64,000 nucleotides of DNA from Apiospora phragmitis (lineage: Eukaryota > Ascomycota > Sordariomycetes > Amphisphaeriales > Apiosporaceae): positions 992,001 through 1,056,000 of the forward strand of contig JAQQWL010000016.1 in NCBI GenBank assembly GCA_038363925.1, read 5' to 3'. Shown in pieces: positions 1 to 12,900 of this stretch. The notes under the pieces are model-generated. The model did no database searches and was not told where the DNA came from. It worked only from the letters and a program-made list of their open reading frames with translations. Positions within the stretch are counted from its first letter, which is position 1; every line of letters begins with the position of its first letter. A program made the translations under genes and the position numbers.

Positions 1-2876
1 GGCGTCCGTTTCCCGAACGTTATTCTTATAAGTAATTAATAATTTCTTACGATCGATTTTTATATCGTCGCTATTATTTTTTCCGTTTTTTTAAAGCGTT
101 TTTTAATATATTAATAAGGGTGTTTTTATATTTTTCCTTGTATAAAATACTATCCTTAATACTTAAGATTTAAGTTTTTCGGGTAATTTAAAAGTTTATT
201 AAGTTCGCGGTAATTTATAAACGTTTTATAAATTTTTTAATATATTAAAGGGGTTTTTTTATCGGGTATATATTTATATATTTTAAAAACGTTAAATACC
301 CTCCTTTAAATGTTTATAAGCTCGCGATTTTTTTTAAGCGTATTTAAAGTATTAATCCTTAAAATATTCTTTTTAATCTCGTTTTTTTAAGTAGTATTAT
401 TATAATTATTATAAGTCTTTTTATATTAATAGGTACGCGCCGTCGTCCGGGGATCGATATTCGGATTTTTTCGATAATATAGTTCGGGTATAGTTACGTA
501 ATAGGTCGTTTATTAATCCTTCGGGGAAACTATTCGTACTCGAGTTTCTTTACGAGGTGTTTTATATAAGTATTATATATATACGAAATTTATAAAAGTA
601 TAAAATATTTTTTATATATAAAAGAAATTCGTAAGTTATTTTTTACGGCGTAATTACCGTAAATTTTTTAATTAAACCCGGCCGTAATAAGTATTTAACG
701 TAAGTATTTCGAATTAAAATAAAGAATACTAGGGATAACTAATTATTTATTAATTTTTAAATTTTTAAACTTAACGATCTCATATATTAATTCGTTTATA
801 AATATACTTATTAAATATTTATAGTTTATAAGTTATTTTAATTAGTTCGTAATACCGTTTATTAAATCGCTATTTTCGTTATAAAGGAGGGATCGTTCTT
901 TTCGTATTATGGCGACGTTTCGGCTATAATCCTTCTTACTTCCCAGGGTTTTAAAGAATTATTCGGTACCTTCTTTATCCGTTAAGTAAAAAGTATACCT
1001 ATTATCGTAGTAAGCTATTTAAGATAAGTTACCGTATTTAATAATAACGCTATTATTTTTAATAATTATTATAAGGGTACTTTTTACTTTAATAATATTA
1101 ATTTATTATTCGTTTAAAACTTATCGGAAATCTTTCCTTAATGCTTAATATTTTCGAGTATAATACCCTAGTTTTTAATAATTATAACAAGTATTACGTA
1201 ATTTTTTATCTTATTTATTATATTTAATAACGTCGAAATCTATAAGCTTATTATAATAGCTATACGCCGTAATATTTTTAAATAATATATAATTATATTA
1301 ATATAATCGCCTCGTATTAGTTTAAATTCGATTAGTTTATCGCTAAAGTCCGCTTTATTTTTCACGGCGTCGTTTATATATACGAATATTAATTTTAATA
1401 ATAAGCTTTATATATAAAAAAAATTATTAAGGGCGTTAAGCCGGCTAAGTTCGTTTTTAATATTATTTTTTAATTCTCAGTAATATATTATAATTTTTAT
1501 AACTTCGGTATAGTTTAGTCGAGCTATAATATACCGGAACTCGGCTATATAAAAAGTGGTTAATTTTTTTTACTTAAAAGTTTTAAGTTCCCTTTCCGCT
1601 TATCGCTTTTCGTCGGGGTTTTAAAAAAGTGATTTAAAGGCGTATTCGAAGCCGTCGTAACTTTCGAAAATATATTATACCTCTGTGCGGTATAGCTTAA
1701 CTTATTAATCGTTTTTTATAAGTTTATTTAAATAAGGCTTAAATTAAACGAATACTTTATTTTTAAAAAACGAGGCGGCGTAAATAACTCGTTAAGTAAC
1801 GTTTTAAAACGTTTTATTATAAAATTATTAATAAGTTTCAATTTAAATAAAAAAGTTTTAAAAATTTCCGCTTATTTTATTAAAAAAGGTTAACGTATTA
1901 ATTTTTATACCCTTTTTTAATATAATAAAAGTTTAAATAATATTAATAATTATATAAAAAAGACGTACTTTTTTATATAACTTATTAATATTATAAAGTA
2001 TTTATTTTAAAATATTTTTAATTAAGAGCTCGTTACGTTCCTTTTCGAGCTTAACGTAATAATATTAATAATTAGCGCTTTTTTATTCGAATTTTTTAAT
2101 TCGTTTAATTAATGCTTATTAAATAAGTTCGTTATCGTTATTATTATTATTAATATTTATAATAAGGTTTCGTTAAAAGGTATTAAAAGTGGCGATAGGA
2201 GTCTTTTTTTATTAAACGGTATTATTAAGGCTAGGTATAAATATAGTTTTTATAATATTATTATTTAAAAGTTTAAATAATAATTTATAAAAATAAAAAT
2301 AATTAAAATATAACGAACGTTATTTAAGTTTTAAAAAAAACTTAATAAAACGTACTAAGGTTTATATTAATAATATAAAAAAGTATTTAAACGTATAATA
2401 AAAGTTATTTTTATCGATATAATAAGTAATAATTTATAAAAACGAAAGTAATTAAAATATATAAATCTTTAAAAATATTTATAATAATTTTATTAAAACT
2501 ATTTATTTTATTAATAAATTAAAATTAATATTTAAATTAATTATTAAAATAAAAAGTATTTATATAAAATATATAAGGGATATTTATAATTATATATTTA
2601 ATCCTTTTTTTATTAATCCGTTATTATTTAATAATCTCGCTTAAGCGTTAGCCGTGTTACGTAACTTATTAGCGATCGTTATTACTTTATAGGCGTATTC
2701 GTCTTATTGCCGGGCGTGGTAGTATTATTATTCGTTATTGAGGAAGGTCTGGCTTCGTATTGGTATAGCTGGCGGTACGGTCCGTGGCTGTAGTATCGTA
2801 GCCTGTTCAGGGTATGGTAGTTCCGTGCCGGTAGGTGGGGTCTTTTAGCCGCATGGTTAGGTCGGGTTATAATAAG
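1..2876 (-). mobile_element. Ty3/Gypsy retrotransposon, copy 1 (5' part, RIP-mutated)
   Basis: Base 1 aligns with base 4332 and the two stretches then stay collinear up to about 2876 and 9097 (apart from an insertion in the second), so this is one of two copies of the same element. It reads on the minus strand. A degraded Gag domain can be translated from 1599 down to 1426, including the stretch FYIAEFRYIIARLNYTE and, after a TGG-to-TGA change, ELKNNIKNELSRL, which has the spacing of Gypsy-type Gag proteins. CA and TG dinucleotides are almost absent while CpG persists, the signature of RIP. The 5' end, about 2640-2876, is less AT-rich and may be the LTR; the expected terminal TG now reads TA. 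The pol part would lie left of the window. No intact protein is encoded. Confidence 0.75.
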
Positions 2877-5800
2877 TTCGTCCTTTTTTATTAAGTTCGT
2901 TAGGGGTATTGCTATCCTGTTAAATACGGGGACGAAGATCTGGTAATAATTAGTTAGTTTTAAAAAAGATCTGATTTTTATAGCGCTTATAAGCGTAGGC
3001 TACCCTTAACCGTTGAAATTTTCGAAGGTTTTATTCGAATTTCGCCCGGGGATATTATGTAATTTATAAAGGTGACGGATTATTAATAAAATTCGCTTTT
3101 TTTTAAGTTAATTAATAGGTTAACGTCTTATAACTTTTAAAATATTAACCTTATATATTCTCGGTATTATTCGTTATTCTCGAAATAGATAAAGATATTA
3201 TTAAAGTATATTACGATAAATTTATCGAGGTATTTTTATAAGATATAGTTAATTATAGATTAAAAGTTAGTTAGCGCGTTAATTAAGTTAAACGGTATAG
3301 TTTAGTATTCGAAATAGCCGTATTTAGTTTAAAACGCGGTTTTTTATTCTTTTTCTTTTTTAATTCGAATTAAGTTATATATATTAAAGAGGTCGAGTAT
3401 TATAAAAATTTTAACGTATAATAATTTATTTTATAAATCGCTAATTAAAAGAAAAGGGTACCGGTTTTTAATAATAATTTCGTTAAGTTTCCGGTAGTTA
3501 ATATATATACGCTATTTAGGTTTTTTATCCTTACTCTTTTTTAGAATAAAAAGGATAGGGAAGCTTATTAGCGACGTGAATAGTTATATAACTCTTTTCT
3601 CGAGATTTTCCGTAATATACTCTTTTAGGGCTTGTTCGTATTCCTGGTTAAGTTTATATATAGGTATAAATAGGGGTTCCTTTTTATTTTTAAAAGGTAT
3701 CTTATAATTTTATTATATGTGAAGCGGTAAGCTTATTTTTAATTTCTTATTAAAAAGAGTTTCGAATTATTAATATTTTTTTAGTATAATTATTATAATA
3801 TTCGGCTTAAGCTTTTTAATAATAATATATATTTTAAAAACTTTAGGTTTATTAAAAAGTTGTTTTTTAAACCGTTATTTATTAATTAAACCTTTTTTTA
3901 ATATATTTTATTAAAATTAACTTATTTTTTAATTAATTTTAAAATTATTTACCCGTAATTAAGGTATTTTTAAAATTATATTGTATTTTATAACGTTCGT
4001 AATATTATACGTAATTCGTTTATAACGTTTTTTAATATTAATTAAAAGGTTCGCGATTTCTTTCCGTATTTTTTTATTATTATAGGTTATAAATCTTTTA
4101 TCGACGGTTTTAAGTCGGTATAAAGCGTTTTTTTATTATTATTCGAGTTTAAGGTAATTAATGATTTATAATAAAATATAGTTTTTTTACGTTTCGTTAT
4201 TAAGTAATGCTTTAATATAAACTTTTTTTACGTTTATTATTAATATAATATATTTATAAATAACTTAATTATTTATTATTTAATATAAGGACTTATTTTA
4301 GTCCGTTTATTATTATCCTTTTATAATAGGCGGCGTTCGTTTTTTAAACGTTACTTTTATAAGTAATTAATAATTTTTTACGATTAATTTTATATCGTTA
4401 TTATTATTTTTTTTTATTTTTTATAAGGCGTTTTTTAATATATTAATAAGGATGTTTTTATATTTTTCTTTATATAAAATATTATTTTTAATATTTAAGA
4501 TCCGGGTTTTTCGAATAATTTAAAGGTTTATTAAGTTCGCGATAATTTATAAACGTTTTATAAATTTTTTAATATATTAAGGGGGTTCTTTTATTAAGTA
4601 TATATTTATATGTCTTAAGAGTGTTAGGCGCTTTTTTTTAAACGCTTATAGGCTCGCGATTTTTTTTAGGTATGTTTAAAGTATTAGTCCTCGAAGTACT
4701 CTTTTTAATCTCGTTTTTTTAAGTGGTATTATCGTGGCTATTGCGGGTTTTTTTGTATTAGTAGGTATGTATGTCGCTTATTAGGGATTAACGTTTAGAT
4801 TTTTTTAATAGTATAGTTCGGGTATAGTTACGTAATAAGTTATTTATTAATTTTTTAAGGAAATTATTCGTACTTAAATTTTTTTACGAGGTATTTTATA
4901 TAAGCGTTATATATATACGAGATTTATAAAAGCGTGAAGTATTTTTTATATATAAAAGAGATTCGTAGGTCGTTTTTTATAGCGTAATTATTATAAATTT
5001 TTTTAGTTAAACCCGGCCGTAATAAGTATTTAGTATAAGTGTTTTAAGTCGGGGTAAGGAATACCCGGGATAATTAATTATTTATTAGTTTTTTAATTTT
5101 TAAACTTAGCGATCTCGTGTATTAGTTCGTTTATTAATATATTTATTAATTATTTATAGTTTATAAGTTATTTTAATTAGTTCGTAATATTATTTATTAA
5201 ATTATTATTTTCGCCGTAAGGTAGGGGTTATTCTTTTCGCGTTATTACGATACTTCGGCTATAGTTTTTCTTATTTTTCGAGGTTTTAAGGAATTATTTG
5301 ATACTTTTTTTATTTATTAAGTAAGAGGTGTACCTATTATTATAATAAGCTATTTAAGGTAGGTTACTATGTTTAATAATAGTGTTATTATTTTTAATAA
5401 TTATTATAGGGGTATTTTTTATTTTAATAATATTAATGTGTTGTTTGTTAAGGATTTATTAAAAGTCTTTCTTCGGTGTTTAATATTTTTAAGCGTAATA
5501 TCTTAGTTTTTAGTAATTATAATAAATACCGCGTAGTTTCTTATTCTATTTATCGTATTTAGTAGTATCGAGATTTATAGGCTTATTATAATAGCTATAC
5601 GCCGTAATATTTCTAGGCGGTATATAATTATATTAACGTAGTCGCTCTATATTAATTTAAGTTTAATTAATTTATTATTAAGGTTTATTTTATTTTTTAC
5701 GGCGTTATTTATATATATAAGTATTAATTTTAATAATAAATTTTATATATAAAAAAAAGTTATTAAAGGCGTTAAGCTGGTTAAGTTTATTTTTAATATT

Positions 5801-6637
5801 ATTTTTTAATCCTTAATAATATATTATAATTTTTATAACTTCGGTATAGTTTAATCGAGTTATAATACGTTAGAACTCGGCTATATAAAAAGCGGCTAAT
5901 CTTTTTTATTTAAAGGTTTCGAGTTCCCTCTCCGTTTGTCGTTTTTTATTAAGGTTCTAAAAAAGTGATTTAAAAGCTTATTTAAAGCCGTCGTAACTTT
6001 TGAAAATACGTTATACCTCTGTGCGGTATAATTTAATTTATTAATTATTCTTTATAAATTCGTTTAAATAAAGTTCGAACTAAGCGAGTATTTATTTTTA
6101 AAGAACGAGGCGGCGTAGATAACTTATTAAGTAATATTTTAGAACGTTTTTTTATAAAATCGCTAATAGGTTTTAATCTAAATAAGAAAGTTTCGGAAGT
6201 TTTTACTTATTTTATTAAAAGGTGTTAACGTATTAATCTTTATACTCTTTTTTAATATAATAAGGGTTTAAATAATATTAATAGCTATACGAAAAAGACG
6301 CACTTTTTTATATAGCTTATTAATATTATAGGGTATTTATTTTAAGGTATTTTTAATTAAGAGCTCGTTACGCTTTTTTTTAAGCTTAATATAGTAATAT
6401 TAATAATTAGCGCTCTTTTGTTTAAATTTTTTAATTCGCTTAGCTAGCGCTTATCGGGTAGGTTCGTTATTATTATCGTCGTTATCGACGTTTATAATAG
6501 GGTCCCGTTAAGAAGCGTTAGGGGTGGCGATAAAAGTCTTTTTTTTATTAAGCGGTATTATTAAGGCTAGGTATAGATATGGTTTTTATAGTATTATTAT
6601 TTAAAGGTTTAAGTAATAATTTATAAGAATAAAAGTA

Positions 6638-6692
6638 ACGTATCCTATAAACGAATATCCTATATAAGCGAATATCTTATTCTTTTATACCC
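6638..6692 (+). repeat. Left terminal inverted repeat of the Fot1-like element
   Basis: Begins ACGTATCCTATAAACGAATA and contains the sub-repeat GCGAATATCTT. Its reverse complement matches 8442-8496 with scattered transitions. Confidence 0.7.
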
Positions 6693-8441
6693 TTTTTAAT
6701 AAAATATAAATTAATTTTATTATAACGTATTTAATATATTAAAATTAATCGGAATCCTTATCTCTAGATACTTCTATATCATTTTAATAAGTACGCGTAT
6801 TATACTCGGGCTCTCCGTAGATTTTATAACGTTATAAGCGTGTCCTAAACGTTTTCGTACGACTACTCTTCCGACGCGATTCGTTTTATAACTATTTATT
6901 AACGTTCTTTTAAAATTACAGGTCTTTTTTAGCTTATATACGAAGTGATCCTCCATTTTATAGCCGTTTTTTTTTATACGGCGGCGCCGGTTAAGTATCT
7001 TATTTATTTTTCGAAATATTACGTTCTTATTTTTTAAAAGAGTAACTCGGTATATAATATACGTTATAACCTTTATAATTTAATTAAAACTAATTAAAAT
7101 AAACGTTAAAAAATTATTTTAATATTATACGATACGGTTTTAAACGTATTCGGTTTAAGATTAAACTTTAATTAAATTATTTAAAGTTTTTAATTCTTAA
7201 AAAATAAATAAATTAAAAGACATCCCCGGAGGTGTTAAAATATATAGTTTTATATTTAATTATAAAATAATATATTCCGGATTATATAGGACGAGTCCTA
7301 TTTTTCGAAAGCCTCCTCGTATATTCGAAACGGTGAAAATCGCCTGGAACGCTTTTAAAAACGTTAGTAAGAAGTCCTCCTTTAAAATATAAGTAATATG
7401 CGCCCGTATAAAATATTTAATTTCTTTCCCGTATACCTTTTTTAATATACGAAAATAGCCGATATTAAGAGGCTAGAGTTTATATAATAAATAAAAAAGT
7501 ATATAAAATATAATAATCGAGTTCTTTTTATAATAGAGCTCGAAAGTTATTAAGTAGTAGCTTTCGTAGCCGTTTAAGACTAAAAGGTAATAACGACCTT
7601 TTATACGAAACTTAGTATATTAATTAAAATATTAAATTTAGTCCTCGCCTTTTTTATTTATAGTTTAGCTATTTTTAATAATTACGATTACCTAGTCCTT
7701 CAATAATAAGCTATTTTCGTATTAAGAAGAGAGGTGCGTTTTCCCGGTAAAGATAATGTACGGAGGGATGGCGTAACCATGTAATCCGACGCCCTGAATA
7801 ATTATAACTTATTCCTAATTCTTTTATTATATTGCCCTAAGCCTTCCGCGTTAATCGGAGGTAGTTATAATTATTTCGGACAAGATTTAGCTTATAAGAA
7901 AGCCGGTCTCGTCGAAATTATAAATATCCTCTTTTTAAATCCCGTATTTATAAATTATATTTTATACGAGGGTAAATTACGCGCGATACGCGTCGGGATC
8001 TTTATAAAAAACTCTTTAATAATCGATTTTTTAATTAAAACGCGTGGGGAGGTCTAGTTATTATCGTATAAAGTTAAAGGCCTAATTAATACCGACGCGT
8101 CCCGCGTCGTATAAATTAAATAATTAATTCGCTATATCTTTTATACTACTTAACCGGGGAAAAAACGTTTACGTATTTAAATTAATAATATATCGAATAA
8201 TTATATCTTTTTTAAAATTTAAAAGTTTTTAAGAATTTATAAATATTTTATATCGTATAGGTTAATTATTTCGTTTACGTTATAAAGTTTTTAATAAAAC
8301 GTAATAAATTAATATAGCTTTTTATATATTTAAAGTTAAGTTTTCTTAAAGCGCTTAAAATATTAAAATTATATTATTTTTTTTTAAAGTTATAATATTT
8401 TCGGACGTAAAAAAATATAAAAAAAGGTTAAGGCTATAAGG

Positions 8442-8496
8442 AAATTTATAAAAGTGAGATATTCGCTTGTGTGAGATATTCGCTTATAGGATATGT
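8442..8496 (-). repeat. Right terminal inverted repeat of the Fot1-like element
   Basis: Read on the minus strand it begins ACATATCCTATAAGCGAATA. The word GCGAATATCTCAC occurs twice in it, so each terminal repeat has an internal direct repeat that could be a transposase-binding site. Confidence 0.7.
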
Positions 8497-9097
8497 TAAT
8501 TAAAATATAATAAATATTATTTAAGTTTTAAAAAAAACCTTATAAAATATATTAAGGTTTATATTAATAATATAAAAAAGTATTTAAACGTGCGATAAAA
8601 ATCGCTTTTATTAATATAATAAATAATAATTCGTAAAAATAAAAGTAATTAAAATTATTTATTTTATTAATAAATTAAAATTAATATTTAAATTAATTAT
8701 TAAAATAAAAAGTATTTATATAAAATATATAAAAAACGTTTATTATTATATATTTAATTTCTTTTTTTATTAATTTATTAAATTATTTAACTTACCTTTA
8801 TATTTTAATAAGCCGAGTAATCTCTTCGTTAATTAAATTACTAGCTTACTTCGTCGTTTTTAATAATCCTCGTGATCCTTTACGTGACGTTATTTTTATT
8901 ACTCTTTAAGGTCGTATCTAGCCGGCTGTTATTTAAAATACCGTCGTCGTGGTTATTATACGTTTTTATAGTATAGGCGCGTTTATATTAGTATAACTAG
9001 CGGCGCGGTCGGTGGCCGTGACATCGTAGCCTAGGCGGGGTATTATAAATCTAGCCCGGTGATTTGTGGGCCTTAGCCGCATGATTAGGTTAGGTCG

Positions 9098-9690
9098 TAA
9101 TAAATATATTATTTTATAATTAAATATAAAGCTACGTACGCCGACGCTTCTGGCGACCTCTTTTAGCTTATTTATACCTTAAAAATTAAAAACTTTAAAT
9201 AATTTAATTAAAACATAATCTTAAACCGAGTACGTTAAAAATCGAATCGCGTAATATTAAAATAGCTTTTCGATATTAATTTTAATTAAGCTTAATTAAA
9301 TTATAAAAAGTATAATATAAGTTATATACCGGCTCGTTTTATTAAAAGATAAAGTAACCGCACTATAAGAGGCGAATAAAATACTTAGCCGACGCCGTCG
9401 TACGAAAAAAAACGGCTATAAAATAAAAGATCACTTTATATATAAGTTAAAAAAGACTTATAGTTTTAAAAAAATATTAATAAATAGTTATAAAACGAAT
9501 CGCGTTAAAAGAGTAATTATATAAAGACGTTTAAAACGCGTTTATAACGCTATAGAATCTACGGAGAGCCTAGGCATAATACTTATACTTATTAAAATAA
9601 TATAAAAGTATTTAAAGATAAAGATTTCGATTAATTTTAAAATATTAAATACGTTATAATAGAATTATTTTATACTTAATTATACTAGGT
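9098..9690 (+). mobile_element. Inverted fragment of the same Fot1-like transposon
   Basis: The reverse complement of 9098-9690 aligns with about 6690-7275, the 3' part of the minus-strand transposon, including the segment around ACGGAGAGCCTAGGC (9558-9572) opposite GGGCTCTCCGTAGATT. The left border coincides with the 5' end of Gypsy copy 2. The right border loses similarity near 9680, before the terminal repeat. It is therefore a truncated second copy in opposite orientation, probably the element into which Gypsy copy 2 inserted. RIP-mutated and non-coding. Confidence 0.65.
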
Positions 9691-9920
9691 TTTAAGAAGT
9701 GTTTAATTTATTTATATATTTAATTCACTTGTGGGGTACGTTATATATAAATAGAAACGACAGTTTTTCAAAAACCGAGGGTATCGAACGTGGCCCCGGC
9801 TCCTCCAACTCCAACTCCAATCCAATCCAATCCTGCCAGACCCCGGACACTCAAGCAAAATATGCCTAAACAAAATACGAACTACAAATATCCCAGGATA
9901 GAAAAACAAATACTCCTTTT

Positions 9921-12900
9921 CTAGTGCATCATACCAGCGTCCACCATTCTCTTGAACTGGTCGTCCGGGTCCTCAAAGACATAGTCCTCGCCGCGCATGA
10001 CGTCATCGACCTCCTGGCGGACGAAGGGGTAGACATCGCGCCAGGCGTTACGGCCCATCCAGCAATCGAGGTGCCCGTAGTTGGGCACGACGCGGCGCTT
10101 GTACTGGAGGCCCTTGCCGTCGCGCGTGTCGCGGGTGCCGAAGGCGTCGCACAGGACCTCGTAGGTGCTCTCGGTGGAGGTGGGCGACAGCACCGCGTTG
10201 TCACCGCCGACGAACAGGTAGAAGGGCAGGTCGCGGAGGCGCTCGATGTTCTCGGGCACCGTGTCGAGGCGCTCGAACAGGGGCCCGTTGGTCATGACGC
10301 CGCCCTCGGCCCCCTGCTTCATGAGCAGGTGCAGCAGCGTCATGTTGACGCCGCCGAAGAACCGGTCGATCTGCCGGTGCGTCGCCTCGTTCAGGTTGGC
10401 GTGGTTCCAGCACCGCCCGTACGTGAAGCTGACGCGGTGGCAGCACGCGTTGTTGCACAGCTCCTTGCGCTCGTCGGGCCACAGCCGCAGCGCCTCGTTG
10501 AGCGCCTTCTGTATGTAGCTGTCATCCTGGCCCGTGCTGCACGAGAACCAGCTGCCCGCGACGGCCTTGTAGACCCAGTCGAGCGGCAGGGGGGCCGCCA
10601 TGATCTTGATCATGTTCATGACGTTCCAAATGGGGTTCATAAACACTTGGCTGCAAGTCACGCCGGCGAGCCACGAGGCCGGGATCCTACCGTCGAGCAG
10701 GCCCGTCGACAACGCCACGCTGCCCATGCAGTGTGCGATGGCGTAAATCTTGGCCTCGCCGTACTCCTTTCGGATCTGCTCGAGGGAGGCCCTCAGGTCC
10801 AGACGGGCATCGTACGTGGTCCAGTTATTCTGCGCCACCATCAGGGCGCCGATGCGGTGCACGGGGATGAAGACACGATATCCTGCGCGGGTGAAGTAGT
10901 TGACGGCATTATATCGGATTGTGGGCAGTGCGTAGATTTGGTGGTCCACCGAGGCGCCGGGAACCATAAAGAGATTCTTGGGCTCGCCGATGACGTTCGT
11001 CGGCTCCCACATATGCATTCGGGTAGTGACGCCGTCGTCAGCGACAATCTTGTACGTTACCGAGGGGAGAGTTTCGTTGACAAATCCTTGGTAGCTCTGA
11101 GTCGGGTACTGCAGTGGCGTAAAGGGTGCCATGAAGAGCGACATGGATTTGCGCGTGAAGTACGTTAGGAAGCTCGTCGCACTAATGGCTTTGCGCCATA
11201 AGCCGCTGCCGGTCGGCGTCATGGTCAAGATCTGGCTTGCGAAGTCGGCAGGCTGGATCCGCATGATGCCCTTTGCGACGATTTTGCCTCGGTTGATGGT
11301 ATCGTCTGGCCCTTCGTGGTATTCGGACTCGTCGTCGGATAAGGGCTTGGTGATTGTCACATATAGCGTGCTGGTGGCTTTCCAGAACTGCACAGGCGAG
11401 AGGGCCACCGACGAGTTCACGACCTTGTATCCCCGGAAGTGAAGAACCGTGCCATCGACCCCACGCATGTCGAAGTTGTATACCATGTTCCTGGTTCCTG
11501 GGGCGTCAAGGAACTGCTTAAAGAGGTTGAAGCCACCACGCTGGACCATAAAAGGAGAACCCTTGATAGTCGGGCAAGAAAATGTGCCCGTGAGCATGGC
11601 ACGGTGTTCCGGATCATTGATGATGGACCTGGTATTGAAGGATTGCACGCTGAGGAAGAACCGCGCTGACTCGCAGCGAGACTCTGCAATCCTGGCAGCA
11701 AGATCGTACGTATCCAGACCTGCAGCGTCCTGCTTCCACTCGTCGTAATGAATGAAGCCCGACATGACCTCGGTGAAGCCAAAACCGGCGTCATTGAGGC
11801 GCTCAGCGGTTTTGATGACGGTCCTGGCTGACGAGATGCAGGCCTCCTCATCGTCGGAGTCCGTCTCGTTCGTTCGTAGGTGGTCGCCCGAGAAGCGCGG
11901 GGAGCCGAACAAGTCGAGGATGCCGTTCCTACGGTTATCGACCACCAATTTCATTTCCTTAGCGTAGAGGTCTACCGAGCGTTCCGCAAGAGCGGTGATG
12001 GTGGCGAAAGGGTTGGCGCCGAGGGCAGTAGGGATAACGGCTGCATCCGTGATAATAAGACCCTCGTAAGTCTTATTGTCCTGACCAGTAAAGATTTGAC
12101 CGCGGTGATTGACGACACCAGTCCTACCCGTGCCATCTGAAGCCATGCATGCGCCACCAATAGGATGTACAGTCACCTCTTGTTGTCCCATCAGGGCATA
12201 GAAAGGGTTGTGGACGAAGGTGCCTCCCGCGGCTCTTGTCGCCTTCGCCAGGATTTCGTTCAGCTGCTTAACGTGGTCACTCCGGCCGACGCCAAGGAAC
12301 TCAAGGACTGGCTTGTCATCTTTGAGAGTCAGCACCGCTTGGTTGCTATCGTGCGACATGACGAGGTAGGTTTGTGTTCTCTCAATAGCGCCCTGGCGAT
12401 AGTATGGTCCCAAGAAGAGGCTGCCGACACGAGCCAGGTTCCCCCGAACACGATCGATGAGCGAGCGATCGTTTGTGCGAATGCTTCCTGGAGTAGTTCC
12501 AACATTGCCTGCAAGAAGGGGGAAAGCGCCTTGGGCACGGTGCCCTCCTCGATTACATATCCATCCAGGGGGTTCTTGTGCCCATGCCGATTGTCGATGA
12601 TGCCGGTAATGCATGGACCGATAGGGTGATACGGCGACGGGAACGACCGTCCGATACCATTAACCTCATGGTCCATGTTGTATCTGGGCATATTAGCAAA
12701 AATCCCGTTGGCTATGCTAATGAGATTACTCACCCGAAGGCAAAGATGTCTCCGTTGCCGCTCATGTTCTGGCCAACTTGGTCACTCATGTCGAGACCCA
12801 TTTGTCGGCTTCTTAGCAGGATCTCGGTCGTGCCGATGGCGCCGGCACCGAGGAAGACTGCCTTCTTCGCATGCACCCACATGAGGTCCCCGTGGAGATT

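Larger units (their letters stand above)
6638..8496 (-). mobile_element. Fot1/pogo-type DNA transposon (Tc1-mariner superfamily), RIP-dead
   Basis: About 1.86 kb present in Gypsy copy 2 but absent from copy 1. Both ends carry terminal inverted repeats of roughly 50 bp beginning ACRTATCCTATAA and containing the word AAGCGAATATC. The flanking TA (6636-6637 and 8497-8498) is a target duplication: copy 1 has a single TA at 2300-2301 in otherwise matching sequence. The minus strand still shows two transposase motifs, IYNFDETGFLIS at about 7890-7931 (first catalytic Asp) and VLNGYESYYLITFELYY at 7521-7580 (second catalytic motif, DGHESH-like before mutation). These motifs and the length fit Fot1-like elements of filamentous fungi. 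Frames are broken by RIP stops, so it is not autonomous. A 60-codon open frame at 6774-6956 is a remnant of the transposase C-terminal region. Confidence 0.8.
2877..9097 (-). mobile_element. Ty3/Gypsy retrotransposon, copy 2, interrupted and RIP-mutated
   Basis: Second copy of the element in 1-2876, same orientation, interrupted by the DNA transposon at 6638-8496. Reverse transcriptase remains are readable on the minus strand: KFIVIYFNNIFIYFEN at 3176-3223 is the catalytic box with YLDD changed to YFNN, as expected for G-to-A and C-to-T changes. Further on, in a shifted frame, RSFLKLTNYYQIFVPVFNRI followed by PLTNLIKKDEL at about 2880-2970 is the conserved thumb/RNase H linker of Gypsy pol. 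Gag lies at 5764-5937. The pol frame stops abruptly at about 2877, where the 5' end of copy 1 starts, so copy 1 probably inserted into the pol gene of copy 2. Non-functional. Confidence 0.75.

Noticed and set aside
6774..6956. 60-codon frame in the RIP block as a gene
   Set aside because: It lies inside the Fot1-like transposon on its coding strand and is a fragment of the mutated transposase, with a mutated second copy at 9420-9600.
1..9700. Centromere or subtelomere
   Set aside because: The AT-rich block is explained by RIP of transposons. No telomeric repeat is present, and a centromere cannot be recognised from sequence.
9924..11168. 414-codon plus-strand frame opposite the GMC-hydrolase gene
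   Set aside because: An antisense shadow in GC-rich coding sequence. The minus strand has conserved hydrolase motifs throughout.
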